This document shows, in pieces, positions 41,824-50,469 of a DNA stretch of 59,365 nt (position 1 is its first letter; each line of letters begins with the position of its first letter). Location: positions 1-59,365 of the forward strand of contig JAPFEH010000018.1 in assembly GCA_026169195.1 (NCBI GenBank). The letters are read 5' to 3'. The translations under genes and the position numbers were made by a program. Below the pieces are notes generated by a model. The model ran no database searches and had not been told where the DNA came from. It saw only the letters and a list, made by a program, of their open reading frames with translations. The stretch comes from Dysosmobacter sp. GTDB taxonomy: Bacteria > Bacillota > Clostridia > Oscillospirales > Oscillospiraceae.

Positions 41824-41851
41824 CAGAAGCGCCGCGCGTACGGCACTTCTG
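41824..41851 (-). terminator. Terminator after ispF
   Basis: CAGAAGTGCCG with CGGCGCTTCTG (one G-U pair), followed on the minus strand by a T-run. It ends the carD-ispD-ispF unit. Confidence 0.82.
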
Positions 41852-41858
41852 TCTTTGC

Positions 41859-42344
41859 TTATGATTGCTTTTCCAGCAGAACCACTGCGTGCGCTGCCAT
41901 TCCGGAACCGTCTCCGGTAAACCCTAGCCCTTCCTCGGTTGTCGCTTTCAGATTTACCTGCTCCGGCGCAAGTCCCAGCGCTTCTGCCACATTCTGTTCC
42001 ATTTGAGTCCGGTACGGCCCCACCTTGGGAGCCTGCGCCAGCAGCGTGGCATCCAGATTCACCACGGAGAATCCGCGTTCTCTCAGCAGCCGTCCCACCT
42101 CCCGCAGCAAACGGATGCTGGAGATCCCCGCATAAGCCGGATCTGTGTCCGGGAAGAGCTTCCCGATATCCCCCAGACGGGCGGCGCCGGCCAGCGCGTC
42201 CATCACGGCGTGAACCAGCACATCCGCGTCGGAATGCCCCAGCAGCCCCCGTTCCCACGGGATCTCCACTCCGCCCAGAATCAACGGCCGGCCTTCTGTC
42301 AGGCGGTGTACATCATACCCATGTCCAATGCGCAGCGCTGTCAT
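41859..42344 (-). CDS. ispF: 2-C-methyl-D-erythritol 2,4-cyclodiphosphate synthase
   Basis: A 161-aa MEP-pathway enzyme with the zinc motif GHGYDVH and the conserved GHSDADVLVHAVMDAL. It converts the product of IspE to the cyclic diphosphate. It overlaps ispD by 4 bases. Confidence 0.96.
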   Translation of the reverse strand: MTALRIGHGYDVHRLTEGRPLILGGVEIPWERGLLGHSDADVLVHAVMDALAGAARLGDIGKLFPDTDPAYAGISSIRLLREVGRLLRERGFSVVNLDATLLAQAPKVGPYRTQMEQNVAEALGLAPEQVNLKATTEEGLGFTGDGSGMAAHAVVLLEKQS

Positions 42345-43072
42345 AGCCGCTCCTCTCTGGCCTGTAAAATAGCCTCCGCCAGAATCAGATCCACCGGCGT
42401 TGTGATTTTCAGGTTCTCCTCGTCGCCCTCTATCAGATAAACCACCTTTCCCAGCCGTTCCACGGCAGAGCAGTCGTCCGTGACGGGGAGCTGCTCCTCA
42501 ACGGCCTGCTGCAAAGCGGCTTTCAAAAGGTCACGCTCAAAAACCTGCGGCGTCTGCACAGCGCGCAGCGTGCTGCGGTCCAGCGTTTCTTCCACAACGC
42601 CGCCGTCCCCCGCCACCTTGACCGTATCCTTCACAGGAACCGCGGGAGCCGCGGCGCCGCAGCGCTCTGCCGCCGCAATGACCGCGTCGATCAGCGCCGG
42701 CGTCACCAGCGGGCGCGCGCCGTCCTGTACCGCCAGAAGTTCTGTCTCCGGCGAGACTTCCAGCGCAGCCAGTAAAACAGAATGCGCCCGGCTTCCGCCG
42801 CCGCGGATCACCTTGGTACACTTCGAGATGCCGTATGTATGGCAAAGGCGGGAGATCTCCACCAGATCTTCCTCCCGGGCGGCAATGACGATCTCATCGA
42901 CCAGCGCAGCCTGCTCCAGCGCCGTCAGCGTCCGCACGAGAACGGGAACACCGTCCAGCAGCTCCAGCAGCTTATTGACGCCGCCCATACGGCTGGAGCT
43001 GCCGGCGGCCGCCACCAGCGCCGCGCACCGGGGGCGGCGGCGCTCCTTGATTTTTTTCAAAAAAGATATCAT
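42341..43072 (-). CDS. ispD: 2-C-methyl-D-erythritol 4-phosphate cytidylyltransferase
   Basis: A 243-aa enzyme. The nucleotide-binding start AALVAAAGSSSRMGGVNK is preceded by a lysine/arginine-rich stretch. VQDGARPLV and VQTPQVFERD are catalytic signatures. Confidence 0.95.
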   Translation of the reverse strand: MISFLKKIKERRRPRCAALVAAAGSSSRMGGVNKLLELLDGVPVLVRTLTALEQAALVDEIVIAAREEDLVEISRLCHTYGISKCTKVIRGGGSRAHSVLLAALEVSPETELLAVQDGARPLVTPALIDAVIAAAERCGAAAPAVPVKDTVKVAGDGGVVEETLDRSTLRAVQTPQVFERDLLKAALQQAVEEQLPVTDDCSAVERLGKVVYLIEGDEENLKITTPVDLILAEAILQAREERL

Positions 43073-43094
43073 GGATCCCTACCTTCCGCTGATC

Positions 43095-43589
43095 TTACAG
43101 GGGAACCGGCACCTGCGCCATGGCTCGATCCAGACGGCGCTCCACTTCCTGATACCCGCTGTGTTCCGTCAGCACGATCTCGGAGATCATGATCTGCTTG
43201 GCAATATGGAGCATTTTCCGCTCACCGGTGGAAAGTCCCCGCAGAGACTCCCGGTGCATCAACGCTTTCACCACCCGGGCCACCTCATAAAGATCCCCGC
43301 TTTTCAGGCGCAGCATGTTCTCCTGATACCGTTTGTTCCAATTGGAATTGTTCTCCACCGGCATGGCGGGAATGTCCTGCAGAAGCTGCTCCGCCTCCTC
43401 CGGTGTCATGATGGAACGCACACCGATGGCCTCGCTGTTTGCCACCGGAATCTTCAGCAGCAGACCGCCCATGGGCATTTTAAAAACATAGTATTCCTGT
43501 ATGCTGCCCGCGACCCGCTCTTTTACGATATCATCAATCATGCCGGCGCCGTGCATCGGATGCACGACCAGATCCCCAATGCTGAACAT
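43095..43589 (-). CDS. CarD/CdnL-family transcription regulator
   Basis: A 164-aa protein starting MFSIGDLVVHPMHGAG, the Tudor-like RNA polymerase interaction domain (1-60), followed by a helical DNA-binding domain. CarD stabilises open promoter complexes and often controls rRNA genes. It precedes ispD as in other Firmicutes. ATG 43589 is preceded by GGAAAGG. Confidence 0.92.
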   Translation of the reverse strand: MFSIGDLVVHPMHGAGMIDDIVKERVAGSIQEYYVFKMPMGGLLLKIPVANSEAIGVRSIMTPEEAEQLLQDIPAMPVENNSNWNKRYQENMLRLKSGDLYEVARVVKALMHRESLRGLSTGERKMLHIAKQIMISEIVLTEHSGYQEVERRLDRAMAQVPVPL

Positions 43590-43675
43590 GGCAAGTCCTT
43601 TCCCTTTCCTGTCCGCGCGGTGACTGGTTCCCGCTCTGTTTTCCAATACTCCTTTGGTCAAACTTACATAAATGT

Positions 43676-43704
43676 ATTATATCGGATTTCTCCCTGTTTT
43701 ACAA
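43676..43704 (-). promoter_or_regulatory. Sigma-A promoter of carD-ispD-ispF
   Basis: On the minus strand TTGTAA (43704-43699), 17 bases, then TATAAT (43681-43676). Confidence 0.78.
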
Positions 43705-43752
43705 GTAAGTTTTGTAAAAAACGGAACATTTTTTCAAAAAACAGAGCAAAAA

Positions 43753-43786
43753 GCAGGGCGGACGGTCCCCAAACCGTCCGTCCTGC
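43753..43786 (-). terminator. Terminator after the CoA-transferase gene
   Basis: A 14-bp stem, GCAGGACGGACGGT with ACCGTCCGCCCTGC (one G-U pair), followed on the minus strand by T5. Confidence 0.88.
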
Positions 43787-43800
43787 GAAAAAACAGGGAT

Positions 43801-45147
43801 TTACTTCTTATTGGAGCGGCGCCAAATGTGCATCTTCTCCGCCTCTGCGATCAGCTCCTCCCGGAATTGGGGATGGGCAATGTTGATCAGGCCCTCTGCC
43901 CGCTCCCATGTGGACTTGCCCTTCGCGTTGAACTTTCCGTACTCCGTTACCAGCCAGTGAAGGTTGGTGCGGGTGCAGGTGGCGATGGAGCCTTCCAGCA
44001 GGGTCGGACGGATCCGGGACTTCAGCTTTCCGGTCTTCTTATCCATCACTGTGGCAGAACAGCAGATGAAGCTCTTTCCGCCTCTGGCCAGATACGCGCC
44101 CATGACGAAGTCCTGCTGCCCGCCGGCGCCGGAAATATGGTTGGTGCCGGAGGATTCGGAGGACACCTGTCCGTAAAGGTCGATATCGACCGCGCCGTTG
44201 ATGGAAATGAAGTTGTCGATCTGAGACACCCGTGCAATGTCGTTGACATAGCTGACGGGCGCCGCCATGCAGGCGGGGTTGTTGTTGATGTAATCATAGA
44301 GCTTCTGGGAGCCGGCGGCAAAGGCATAGACCTGACGGCCCTTGTCGAAGGGCTTACAGGCACCGGTCAGCTTGCCGGCCTCTGCCATATCCACGAACGC
44401 GTCCACATACATCTCGGTGTGCACGCCCAGATCCTTCAAGTCGCTCTTGGCGATCATTTTGCCGATGGTGTTGGGAACAGAGCCGATGCCCAGCTGCAGG
44501 CAGGCGCCGTCGGGGATCTCAGGCACCACCAGATTGGCGATGGCCAGATCCACCTCGGAAGGCTCGCCGGAGCCGCCCAGCGTCTCCATGGGAGGATTCT
44601 CGCCCTCCACGATCATATCCACCTCGCTGATGTGGACACAGTTTTCAAAGCCGCCCAGACAGACGGGGATATTCTTGTTGACCTCCACGATGACGGTCTT
44701 GGCGCAGTCGCAGACCGCCTTCATGTGAGAGCCGCCGGGGCCGAAGTTGAAATAACCGTGCTCGTCCATCGGCGCCACTTGGAACATGGCCACATCCAGC
44801 GTCTTGATGCAGTTGCGGTAATAGCCGGGAAGCTCAGAGTAGCGTAGAGGAATATAATAGGAAAAGCCTTCTTTGATGGCCTTGCGCTCAATGCCGGACA
44901 TGTGCCAGGAGTTCCATGTAAAGTGCTCTGCCACATTGGGCACGTCAAAAATCGCAGGACGGCGGGTCAGAATTCCGCCGCGGATGTTGACGTCGGTCAG
45001 TTCCTCCGCCCGCTTGGCAAGGGCCTTATCCAAAGCGTTGGCAGAACAGACGCTCCAGCCGTAGTCCAGCCAATCGCCGGATTTGACCGCCTTCACTGCC
45101 TCGTCTGCGGTCCGGAGTTTTTGCTGATATGCTTCCTGATAGCTCAT
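43801..45147 (-). CDS. Butyryl-CoA:acetate CoA-transferase-like enzyme
   Basis: A 448-aa acetyl-CoA hydrolase/transferase family protein. The catalytic glutamate lies in [11 protein letters not shown], and the [12 protein letters not shown] and LGIGSVPN loops match the CoA-transferases that finish butyrate synthesis in gut Clostridia. A 4-hydroxybutyrate or propionate CoA-transferase is the alternative; substrate cannot be proved from sequence. ATG 45147 follows GGAGGAAG. Confidence 0.85.
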   Translation of the reverse strand: MSYQEAYQQKLRTADEAVKAVKSGDWLDYGWSVCSANALDKALAKRAEELTDVNIRGGILTRRPAIFDVPNVAEHFTWNSWHMSGIERKAIKEGFSYYIPLRYSELPGYYRNCIKTLDVAMFQVAPMDEHGYFNFGPGGSHMKAVCDCAKTVIVEVNKNIPVCLGGFENCVHISEVDMIVEGENPPMETLGGSGEPSEVDLAIANLVVPEIPDGACLQLGIGSVPNTIGKMIAKSDLKDLGVHTEMYVDAFVDMAEAGKLTGACKPFDKGRQVYAFAAGSQKLYDYINNNPACMAAPVSYVNDIARVSQIDNFISINGAVDIDLYGQVSSESSGTNHISGAGGQQDFVMGAYLARGGKSFICCSATVMDKKTGKLKSRIRPTLLEGSIATCTRTNLHWLVTEYGKFNAKGKSTWERAEGLINIAHPQFREELIAEAEKMHIWRRSNKK

Positions 45148-45223
45148 TGTACTTCCTCCTGTATATGATGATGACATGACAATAATATGGAAGGTGCCGG
45201 TGCTCATCCCTGATATTGTCAAG

Positions 45224-45252
45224 ATTATAACAGATTTGGAGCGTCAATGCAA
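45224..45252 (-). promoter_or_regulatory. Sigma-A promoter of the CoA-transferase
   Basis: On the minus strand TTGCAT (45252-45247), 17 bases, then TATAAT (45229-45224). The 329-base gap 45148-45476 contains this promoter; nothing else certain was seen on the plus side before the sigma factor. Confidence 0.65.
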
Positions 45253-45476
45253 TGAAAACGTGAAAAAAATCACAAAATTTTTAAGAACGTCCAGATTCGA
45301 TTTTGCGTTCCTGATTGCAAACCACAAGTACCGGCGCGGATGCGACAAAATAAATAGAATGGCAGGAAGCTCGCGGAAAAAGTGTGGTATGATTTTTTTG
45401 AAAAAGTTTGAGTTTTCCTGTAGGATTCGCCGCTGAAACCGTAGTATACGGGTGAAGCCGGAAAGGAGGCGGTGTG

Positions 45477-46037
45477 ATGATCGACGATGAAAAAATCATA
45501 GAACTGTTCTTTGAACGGTCAGAGCAAGGCATCCGGGAGCTGGACATCAAGTACGGAACCCTCTGCCGCAATCTTTCATATCGCATTACAGGAAGCAGAC
45601 AGGATGCGGAGGAATGTGTCAACGACGCTTATCTAGGCGCATGGAACGCGATTCCTCCGGTACGCCCCAATCCCCTGCTGTCCTATATCTTGAAAATCGT
45701 CCGAAACATTTCACTGAACAACTATTGGAGAAAGGAAGCAGCCAAACGGAGCAGCCATTACACGATTGCTTTGGAGGAAATCGAGGCCTGTATCGCAGGC
45801 ACGCACACAGTAGAAGCAGAACTGGAAGCCAGAGAGTCAGCCCGTATCATCGAAGAATTTTTGGACACGCTGACCATCGAAAACCGCACCATTTTCATGC
45901 GCCGCTATTGGTTTGCCGACAGCTGCAGGGACATTGCCGGACTTGTGGGGCTTTCGGAGAAGAACGTCTCCGTCCGGCTGACCCGTATCCGTGAAAAGAT
46001 GAAACAATATTTGAAGAAAAGAGAGGTATTGCTATGA
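45477..46037 (+). CDS. ECF-type RNA polymerase sigma factor
   Basis: A 186-aa sigma-70 family factor with region 2 (DAEECVNDAYLGAWNAIPP, about 43-62) and region 4 (DIAGLVGLSEKNVSVRLTRI, about 148-170). AAAGGAGG lies 7 bases before ATG 45477. It overlaps the membrane partner gene by 4 bases (ATGA), which would act as its anti-sigma factor or sensor. Confidence 0.92.
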   Translation: MIDDEKIIELFFERSEQGIRELDIKYGTLCRNLSYRITGSRQDAEECVNDAYLGAWNAIPPVRPNPLLSYILKIVRNISLNNYWRKEAAKRSSHYTIALEEIEACIAGTHTVEAELEARESARIIEEFLDTLTIENRTIFMRRYWFADSCRDIAGLVGLSEKNVSVRLTRIREKMKQYLKKREVLL

Positions 46038-47056
46038 ATGCAAAGAAGTTTTCCGATGCCATGGGCGAGCTTGACAGCAAATACATTGAGGAAGCCCTTA
46101 ACTACAAGAAAAAGGTCAAAAAGCCCCTTTGGATAAAGTGGGGAGCTGTGGCAGCCAGCTTGCTCCTTGTCTTTACCACGTCTGTTCCAGCATTAGCGGC
46201 AGCAGATTTTGAACCTGCTTATCATCTGCTCTACAAGGTATCTCCAGCAATTGCTCAAAAGTTAAAGCCTGTCAGTATGTCCTGCGAGGATAATGGGATT
46301 CGGTTTGAGGTTATTTCGGCTTATGTTGAGGGCAGCGATGCAAAGATTTTTATTTCCGTACAAGATCTTGATGGAGATAGGATTGATGAAACGACAGATT
46401 TGTTTGATAGCTTTAGTATCAATACGCCTTTTGATTGCAGCAGTTCGTGTGAAAATATAAGCTACGACGCCGAAACAAAAACCGCTACTTTCCTAATTTC
46501 TATATCACAATGGAATGAGAAAGACATAATCGGTGAGAAAATTACTTTTTGTGTCCGAGAAATGCTGAGCAATAAGCAGGAATATGACGCGGTATTGACA
46601 GATCTGGATATGGACAAAACCAGTGCTGCATCTGAAACAATTACCCCGACTCACATTTTTGGCGGCGGAGGAACAAACTATCGTGAAATAGAAGAGAATT
46701 TTCAGGCATTGAAAACAACAGGTGTGCTTTGTTCTCCTGTTGCCGGGGTAGAAATTACAGCAATGGGATATGTGGATGGGAAATTGCATATACAAATCAA
46801 ATACGAAAATGTTTCAGAAACGGATAATCATGGTGATATCTATTTCAAAAATGATAGGAGTGAGGAAATCCACTGTATCGCAAATGTTGCGTTTTCTACT
46901 GATGGTGAGTATCAGGAACGGTATGTGGAATATGTTTATGATTTATCAGATGTTGATTTAGCCCAATATGAAGCATATGGATATTTTGTCACGAGCGATA
47001 CACATATCGAAGGAAACTGGAGTGTTACTTTCCCATTGGAAAGCATAAGCCAGTAA
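46034..47056 (+). CDS. Membrane-anchored anti-sigma-like protein (DUF4179-type)
   Basis: A 340-aa protein: about 35 cytoplasmic residues, one transmembrane helix (WGAVAASLLLVFTTSVPALA, about 37-56) and a large external beta-rich domain. The layout and overlap with the sigma gene fit Clostridia anti-sigma/sensor proteins of the DUF4179 group. The external half is markedly AT-rich compared with its neighbours. The signal sensed is unknown. Confidence 0.8.
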   Translation: MNAKKFSDAMGELDSKYIEEALNYKKKVKKPLWIKWGAVAASLLLVFTTSVPALAAADFEPAYHLLYKVSPAIAQKLKPVSMSCEDNGIRFEVISAYVEGSDAKIFISVQDLDGDRIDETTDLFDSFSINTPFDCSSSCENISYDAETKTATFLISISQWNEKDIIGEKITFCVREMLSNKQEYDAVLTDLDMDKTSAASETITPTHIFGGGGTNYREIEENFQALKTTGVLCSPVAGVEITAMGYVDGKLHIQIKYENVSETDNHGDIYFKNDRSEEIHCIANVAFSTDGEYQERYVEYVYDLSDVDLAQYEAYGYFVTSDTHIEGNWSVTFPLESISQ

Positions 47057-47109
47057 ATTTTCGTAGTCAGCGATATAGACGCAGGAGAAACAAAGCAAAT
47101 AATCCAATG

Positions 47110-47148
47110 AGAGCAGCTATTTTCACACAGAAAACGGCTGCTCTTTTA
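47110..47148 (+). terminator. Terminator of the sigma/anti-sigma operon
   Basis: AGAGCAGC pairs with GCTGCTCT, with an inner TTTTC/GAAAA extension, followed by TTTTATTT. Confidence 0.85.
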
Positions 47149-47158
47149 TTTGGACATA

Positions 47159-47190
47159 AAAAGAGGCAGACCAGCTGGTCTGCCTCTTTT
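47159..47190. terminator. Bidirectional terminator, perfect palindrome
   Basis: AAAAGAGGCAGACCAG joined directly to CTGGTCTGCCTCTTTT, a 32-base perfect palindrome. It ends the minus-strand ispH-S1 unit. Confidence 0.88.
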
Positions 47191-47199
47191 GGGATGACA

Positions 47200-49149
47200 T
47201 TACTCCTCCTCGGGAGCCTCCTCTGCGGCGGGAGCCAGCAGAGCGCGGATGGACAGGGAGATCTTCTTCTTTTCCTCGTCCACAGCAGTGATCTTGGCCT
47301 CCACGATCTGACCCTCGGACAGCACGTCCTCGGGCTTGTCGATGCGGCGGTCAGCGATCTGGGAAATGTGGATCAAACCATCCACACCGGGAACGACCTC
47401 AGCGAAAGCGCCGAAGGTCATCAGCTTGACGATGCGGACCTCAGCCACATCACCCACGCTGTACTGAGCCATGAAGTTGCTCCAGGGATCCACGCTGTGA
47501 TCCTTGCAGCCCAGAGAGATCTTGCGCTTTTCAGGATCGAAGGAAATGACGTACACATCCATGGTGTCGCCCACCTTGCAGATCTCGGCGGGAGTCTTGA
47601 TGCGGCTCCAGCTCAGCTCAGAGATATGGACCATGCCGTCCACACCGCCGATGTCCACAAACACGCCGTAGCTGGTCATGGACTTCACGGTGCCGGTATA
47701 GTGCTTGCCCTCCTCGATGGAACTCCAGACAGCCTCCTGCGCAGCCTTCCGGGCCTCATCGGTGACGCTGCGGATGGAACCCACCACACGGCGGCGGGCA
47801 CGGTTGACCTCCGTAATGCGCAGCTGGACCTTCTGACCCTTCATCTCGGACAGATCCGCGCCGCGGGGCTGGCCGCTCTGGGAAGCGGGCACGAACACCC
47901 GGACACCCTTAACGGAAACCACGATGCCGCCCTTGTTCTCCTCGGTGACAACGCCTTCCAGCACGGTCTTCTCTTCCACGGCGGTCTCGATGTTCTCCCA
48001 CACCTTCACGGCATCCAGACGCTTCTTGCTCAGCTCCGCATAGCCCTCCACGTCATTGACGCGGACGATGTAGGTCTCGATCTCATCGCCGATCTTCACG
48101 ATGTCCTCGGGCTTGGCGCTGGGATCATCGGTCAGTTCGCTCATCTTAATGTACGCTGCCTGCTTCGCGCCCACATCCACCTGAACCTCGGTGGGGGTGA
48201 TGGCAGTGACAATGCCGGTTACCTTCTCTCCTGTATTTAAAGTTTTGAAAGACTGATTCAGTAATTCCTCGAAGGACTCCTCTTTGCCCTCGGCCACTTT
48301 GATTTCTTCGCTCATCGTTGCATATACCTCCTTAATAATGCCAGCAGGTGTGGAGGCTCCGGCCGTAAGACCCGCAACAGAACAACCATGGAAGAAATCC
48401 GGCGAGAGCTCGTCCGCGCTTTCAATCTGAAGCACACGGGGGCATCTCTTCATGCAAATTTCCGTCAGATGTTTGGTGTTGGCGCTTTTACGGTCTCCCA
48501 CCACGACCATCACGTCTGCTTTGGCGGCAATCTCTGCCGCCTCCGCCTGACGCTTATGCGTAGCATTGCATATTGTATCAAACATTTTCGCGTTTGTACA
48601 CTCTTTTTTTATGATTTTCCAAGAAGTTTCAAAAAGTTCCCGAATACAGGTGGTCTGCGCCGCCACAGTCACGGGGATTTCCCGGTTCTTCGGGTCGGAA
48701 TCCAGCCACTTCCGCACGCTCTCCGGCCCTTCAAATACCAGCGGACTGCGGCACCAGCTGGCAATGCCGGCAACCTCAGGGTGATCCGGTTCCCCGATCA
48801 GGACCGGTCTGCGCCCCTCCTGCTCCGCCTGCGCCACCAGACTTTGAATCCGGCGCACATTGGGGCAGGTCGCATTGACGCACCGGACTCCCCGGCACTC
48901 CAGATCATCCAGCACGTCTTTCAGCTCCCCGTGGGAGCGGATCACCACGGTGTCGCCCGATTTCAGCGCGCCGGCATCCGCTGTTTTCCGGATGCCCCGG
49001 CGGCTGAGCTCCTCCACCACATAGCGGTTGTGGATCAGATCCCCCAGCATCCAGCACGGGCCGGTCTCCTCTGCCGTCTTCTGCGCCAGATCCACCGCCC
49101 GCTGCACACCGTAGCAAAATCCGGCGCTCTTTGCAAGGATCACCTTCAC
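47200..49149 (-). CDS. ispH: Fused IspH (HMBPP reductase) and ribosomal protein S1
   Basis: A 649-aa fusion. Residues 1-280 are IspH, with Fe-S cysteines in AGFCYGV, NATCPNV and TICNATHK and substrate histidines in EPDHPEV. Four S1 RNA-binding domains follow (about 300-630), and a Glu-rich tail. IspH makes IPP and DMAPP in the last MEP step; S1 helps mRNA bind the 30S subunit. The fusion is common in Clostridia. GTG 49149 overlaps the plsC stop (GTGA); in-frame codons upstream are antisense-like and not translated. Confidence 0.95.
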   Translation of the reverse strand: MKVILAKSAGFCYGVQRAVDLAQKTAEETGPCWMLGDLIHNRYVVEELSRRGIRKTADAGALKSGDTVVIRSHGELKDVLDDLECRGVRCVNATCPNVRRIQSLVAQAEQEGRRPVLIGEPDHPEVAGIASWCRSPLVFEGPESVRKWLDSDPKNREIPVTVAAQTTCIRELFETSWKIIKKECTNAKMFDTICNATHKRQAEAAEIAAKADVMVVVGDRKSANTKHLTEICMKRCPRVLQIESADELSPDFFHGCSVAGLTAGASTPAGIIKEVYATMSEEIKVAEGKEESFEELLNQSFKTLNTGEKVTGIVTAITPTEVQVDVGAKQAAYIKMSELTDDPSAKPEDIVKIGDEIETYIVRVNDVEGYAELSKKRLDAVKVWENIETAVEEKTVLEGVVTEENKGGIVVSVKGVRVFVPASQSGQPRGADLSEMKGQKVQLRITEVNRARRRVVGSIRSVTDEARKAAQEAVWSSIEEGKHYTGTVKSMTSYGVFVDIGGVDGMVHISELSWSRIKTPAEICKVGDTMDVYVISFDPEKRKISLGCKDHSVDPWSNFMAQYSVGDVAEVRIVKLMTFGAFAEVVPGVDGLIHISQIADRRIDKPEDVLSEGQIVEAKITAVDEEKKKISLSIRALLAPAAEEAPEEE

Positions 49150-49781
49150 AGAGGCTCCCCTCCTACCTTCTGTCCGCCCAGTGCGTAGGCGGCCTCCAAG
49201 ACCCCGTCGGCGATCTTCTGCATCTCCTCCGACGTGCCTCTGCGGCCTGTATAGACCGGAATGTAGGGCTTGCCGAAAATGATGCGTGTCCGGTGAAAGA
49301 GCTTCTTCTCCCCGTCTACAAAGACCGGAATCATGGCAGCGCCGGTCCGGACGCCGATCACCGCCACGCCGGCTCTGGCATGGGGCGGCAGACCGTCTAC
49401 GCATCCGATGCCGTTCCGGATCACGGTCCCCTCCGGGAAAATCAGCAGGTTGTCTCCGTCCTTGATGGCCTGCATCGCGGTTTTGACCGCCTGAATATCA
49501 TTGTCTCCACGGCTGACCGGAAACGCCCCCACGTGCCGCAGAAGCCACCCGAGGGGTTTGAACCGGAACAGCTCCTGCTTGGCCATAATATGGACTCTGG
49601 CGTTGATCGGCATTCTCAGCACCACCAGAATGGGATCCCAGTTGCTGGAGTGGTTGGGGCACAGCAGCGCACCGCTCTCCGGCAGGTTTTCCAGCCCTTC
49701 CACAGAGGTGGGGTGCAGGATCCGGCTCACCAGTCCCACCACATAATAAATCACGACAAACAATGCTCCCAGCGGTTTCAT
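49146..49781 (-). CDS. plsC: 1-acyl-sn-glycerol-3-phosphate acyltransferase
   Basis: A 211-aa phospholipid-synthesis enzyme with the catalytic NHSSNWD (NHx4D) motif and FPEGT. An N-terminal hydrophobic helix anchors it. It overlaps cmk by 4 bases. Confidence 0.93.
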   Translation of the reverse strand: MKPLGALFVVIYYVVGLVSRILHPTSVEGLENLPESGALLCPNHSSNWDPILVVLRMPINARVHIMAKQELFRFKPLGWLLRHVGAFPVSRGDNDIQAVKTAMQAIKDGDNLLIFPEGTVIRNGIGCVDGLPPHARAGVAVIGVRTGAAMIPVFVDGEKKLFHRTRIIFGKPYIPVYTGRRGTSEEMQKIADGVLEAAYALGGQKVGGEPL

Positions 49782-50452
49782 CGGGTTTTCTCCTCCACGA
49801 TCTTCAAAAGGGCCTCTTCACTCTCTGCAAAGGTCAGCCCCGTAGTATCCAGCACCACAGCGTCCTCTGCCTGCCGAAGCGGCGCCGCCGCCCGGTGCGT
49901 GTCATTCCAGTCCCGTTCCTGAATATCCCGCAGGACGCTCTCAAACGGCTCCGGAGTACCCCGCTCCTCCAGCTCCAGCATCCGGCGTCTGGCGCGGACC
50001 TCCGGATCAGCGGTCAGGAAAATCTTGACCGTTGCCTCCGGCAGTACCACCGTGCCGATGTCCCGTCCATCCATCACCACATGATGCGTCCGCGCCAGTT
50101 CCCGCTGCATTTCCAGCAAAAAAGCCCGCACGCCGGGAATGGCGGACACTGCCGAGGCATACATGGAGATTTCCGGCAAGCGGATCTCCTTCGTGACATC
50201 CTGCCCGCCCAGCAGCATATGCTGCAGGCCGTCTTCCCCGTAAGTCAGCTCCAGACGAATCTCCGGCAGCTGCGCCAGCACCGCTGGCTCCTCTCTGGGG
50301 TCCACCCCCTTGGTGAACATATGATAGCCGATGGTGCGGTAAATCGCTCCGGTATCCACATATAAATACCCAAGCCGCGCGGCGATCCTGCGGGCCAGTG
50401 TGCTTTTCCCGGCGCCGGAGGGACCGTCAATGGCAATGCTGATGGTCTGCAT
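49778..50452 (-). CDS. cmk: Cytidylate kinase
   Basis: A 224-aa CMP kinase. The P-loop GPSGAGKST, the DTGAIYRTIGYH substrate loop and the MDGRDIGTVV motif are present. ATG 50452 follows GGGAGAG at a good distance. Confidence 0.95.
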   Translation of the reverse strand: MQTISIAIDGPSGAGKSTLARRIAARLGYLYVDTGAIYRTIGYHMFTKGVDPREEPAVLAQLPEIRLELTYGEDGLQHMLLGGQDVTKEIRLPEISMYASAVSAIPGVRAFLLEMQRELARTHHVVMDGRDIGTVVLPEATVKIFLTADPEVRARRRMLELEERGTPEPFESVLRDIQERDWNDTHRAAAPLRQAEDAVVLDTTGLTFAESEEALLKIVEEKTR

Positions 50453-50469
50453 GGTATTCTCTCCCGTCC

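Noticed and set aside
45224-45247. TTGACG with TATAAT on the minus strand, 12-base spacer
   Set aside because: Spacer far too short; TTGCAT at 17 bases was chosen.
49150-49404. N-terminal extension of the ispH-S1 gene
   Set aside because: It overlaps plsC in another frame and has Arg-rich shadow composition; GTG 49149 has an overlap start.
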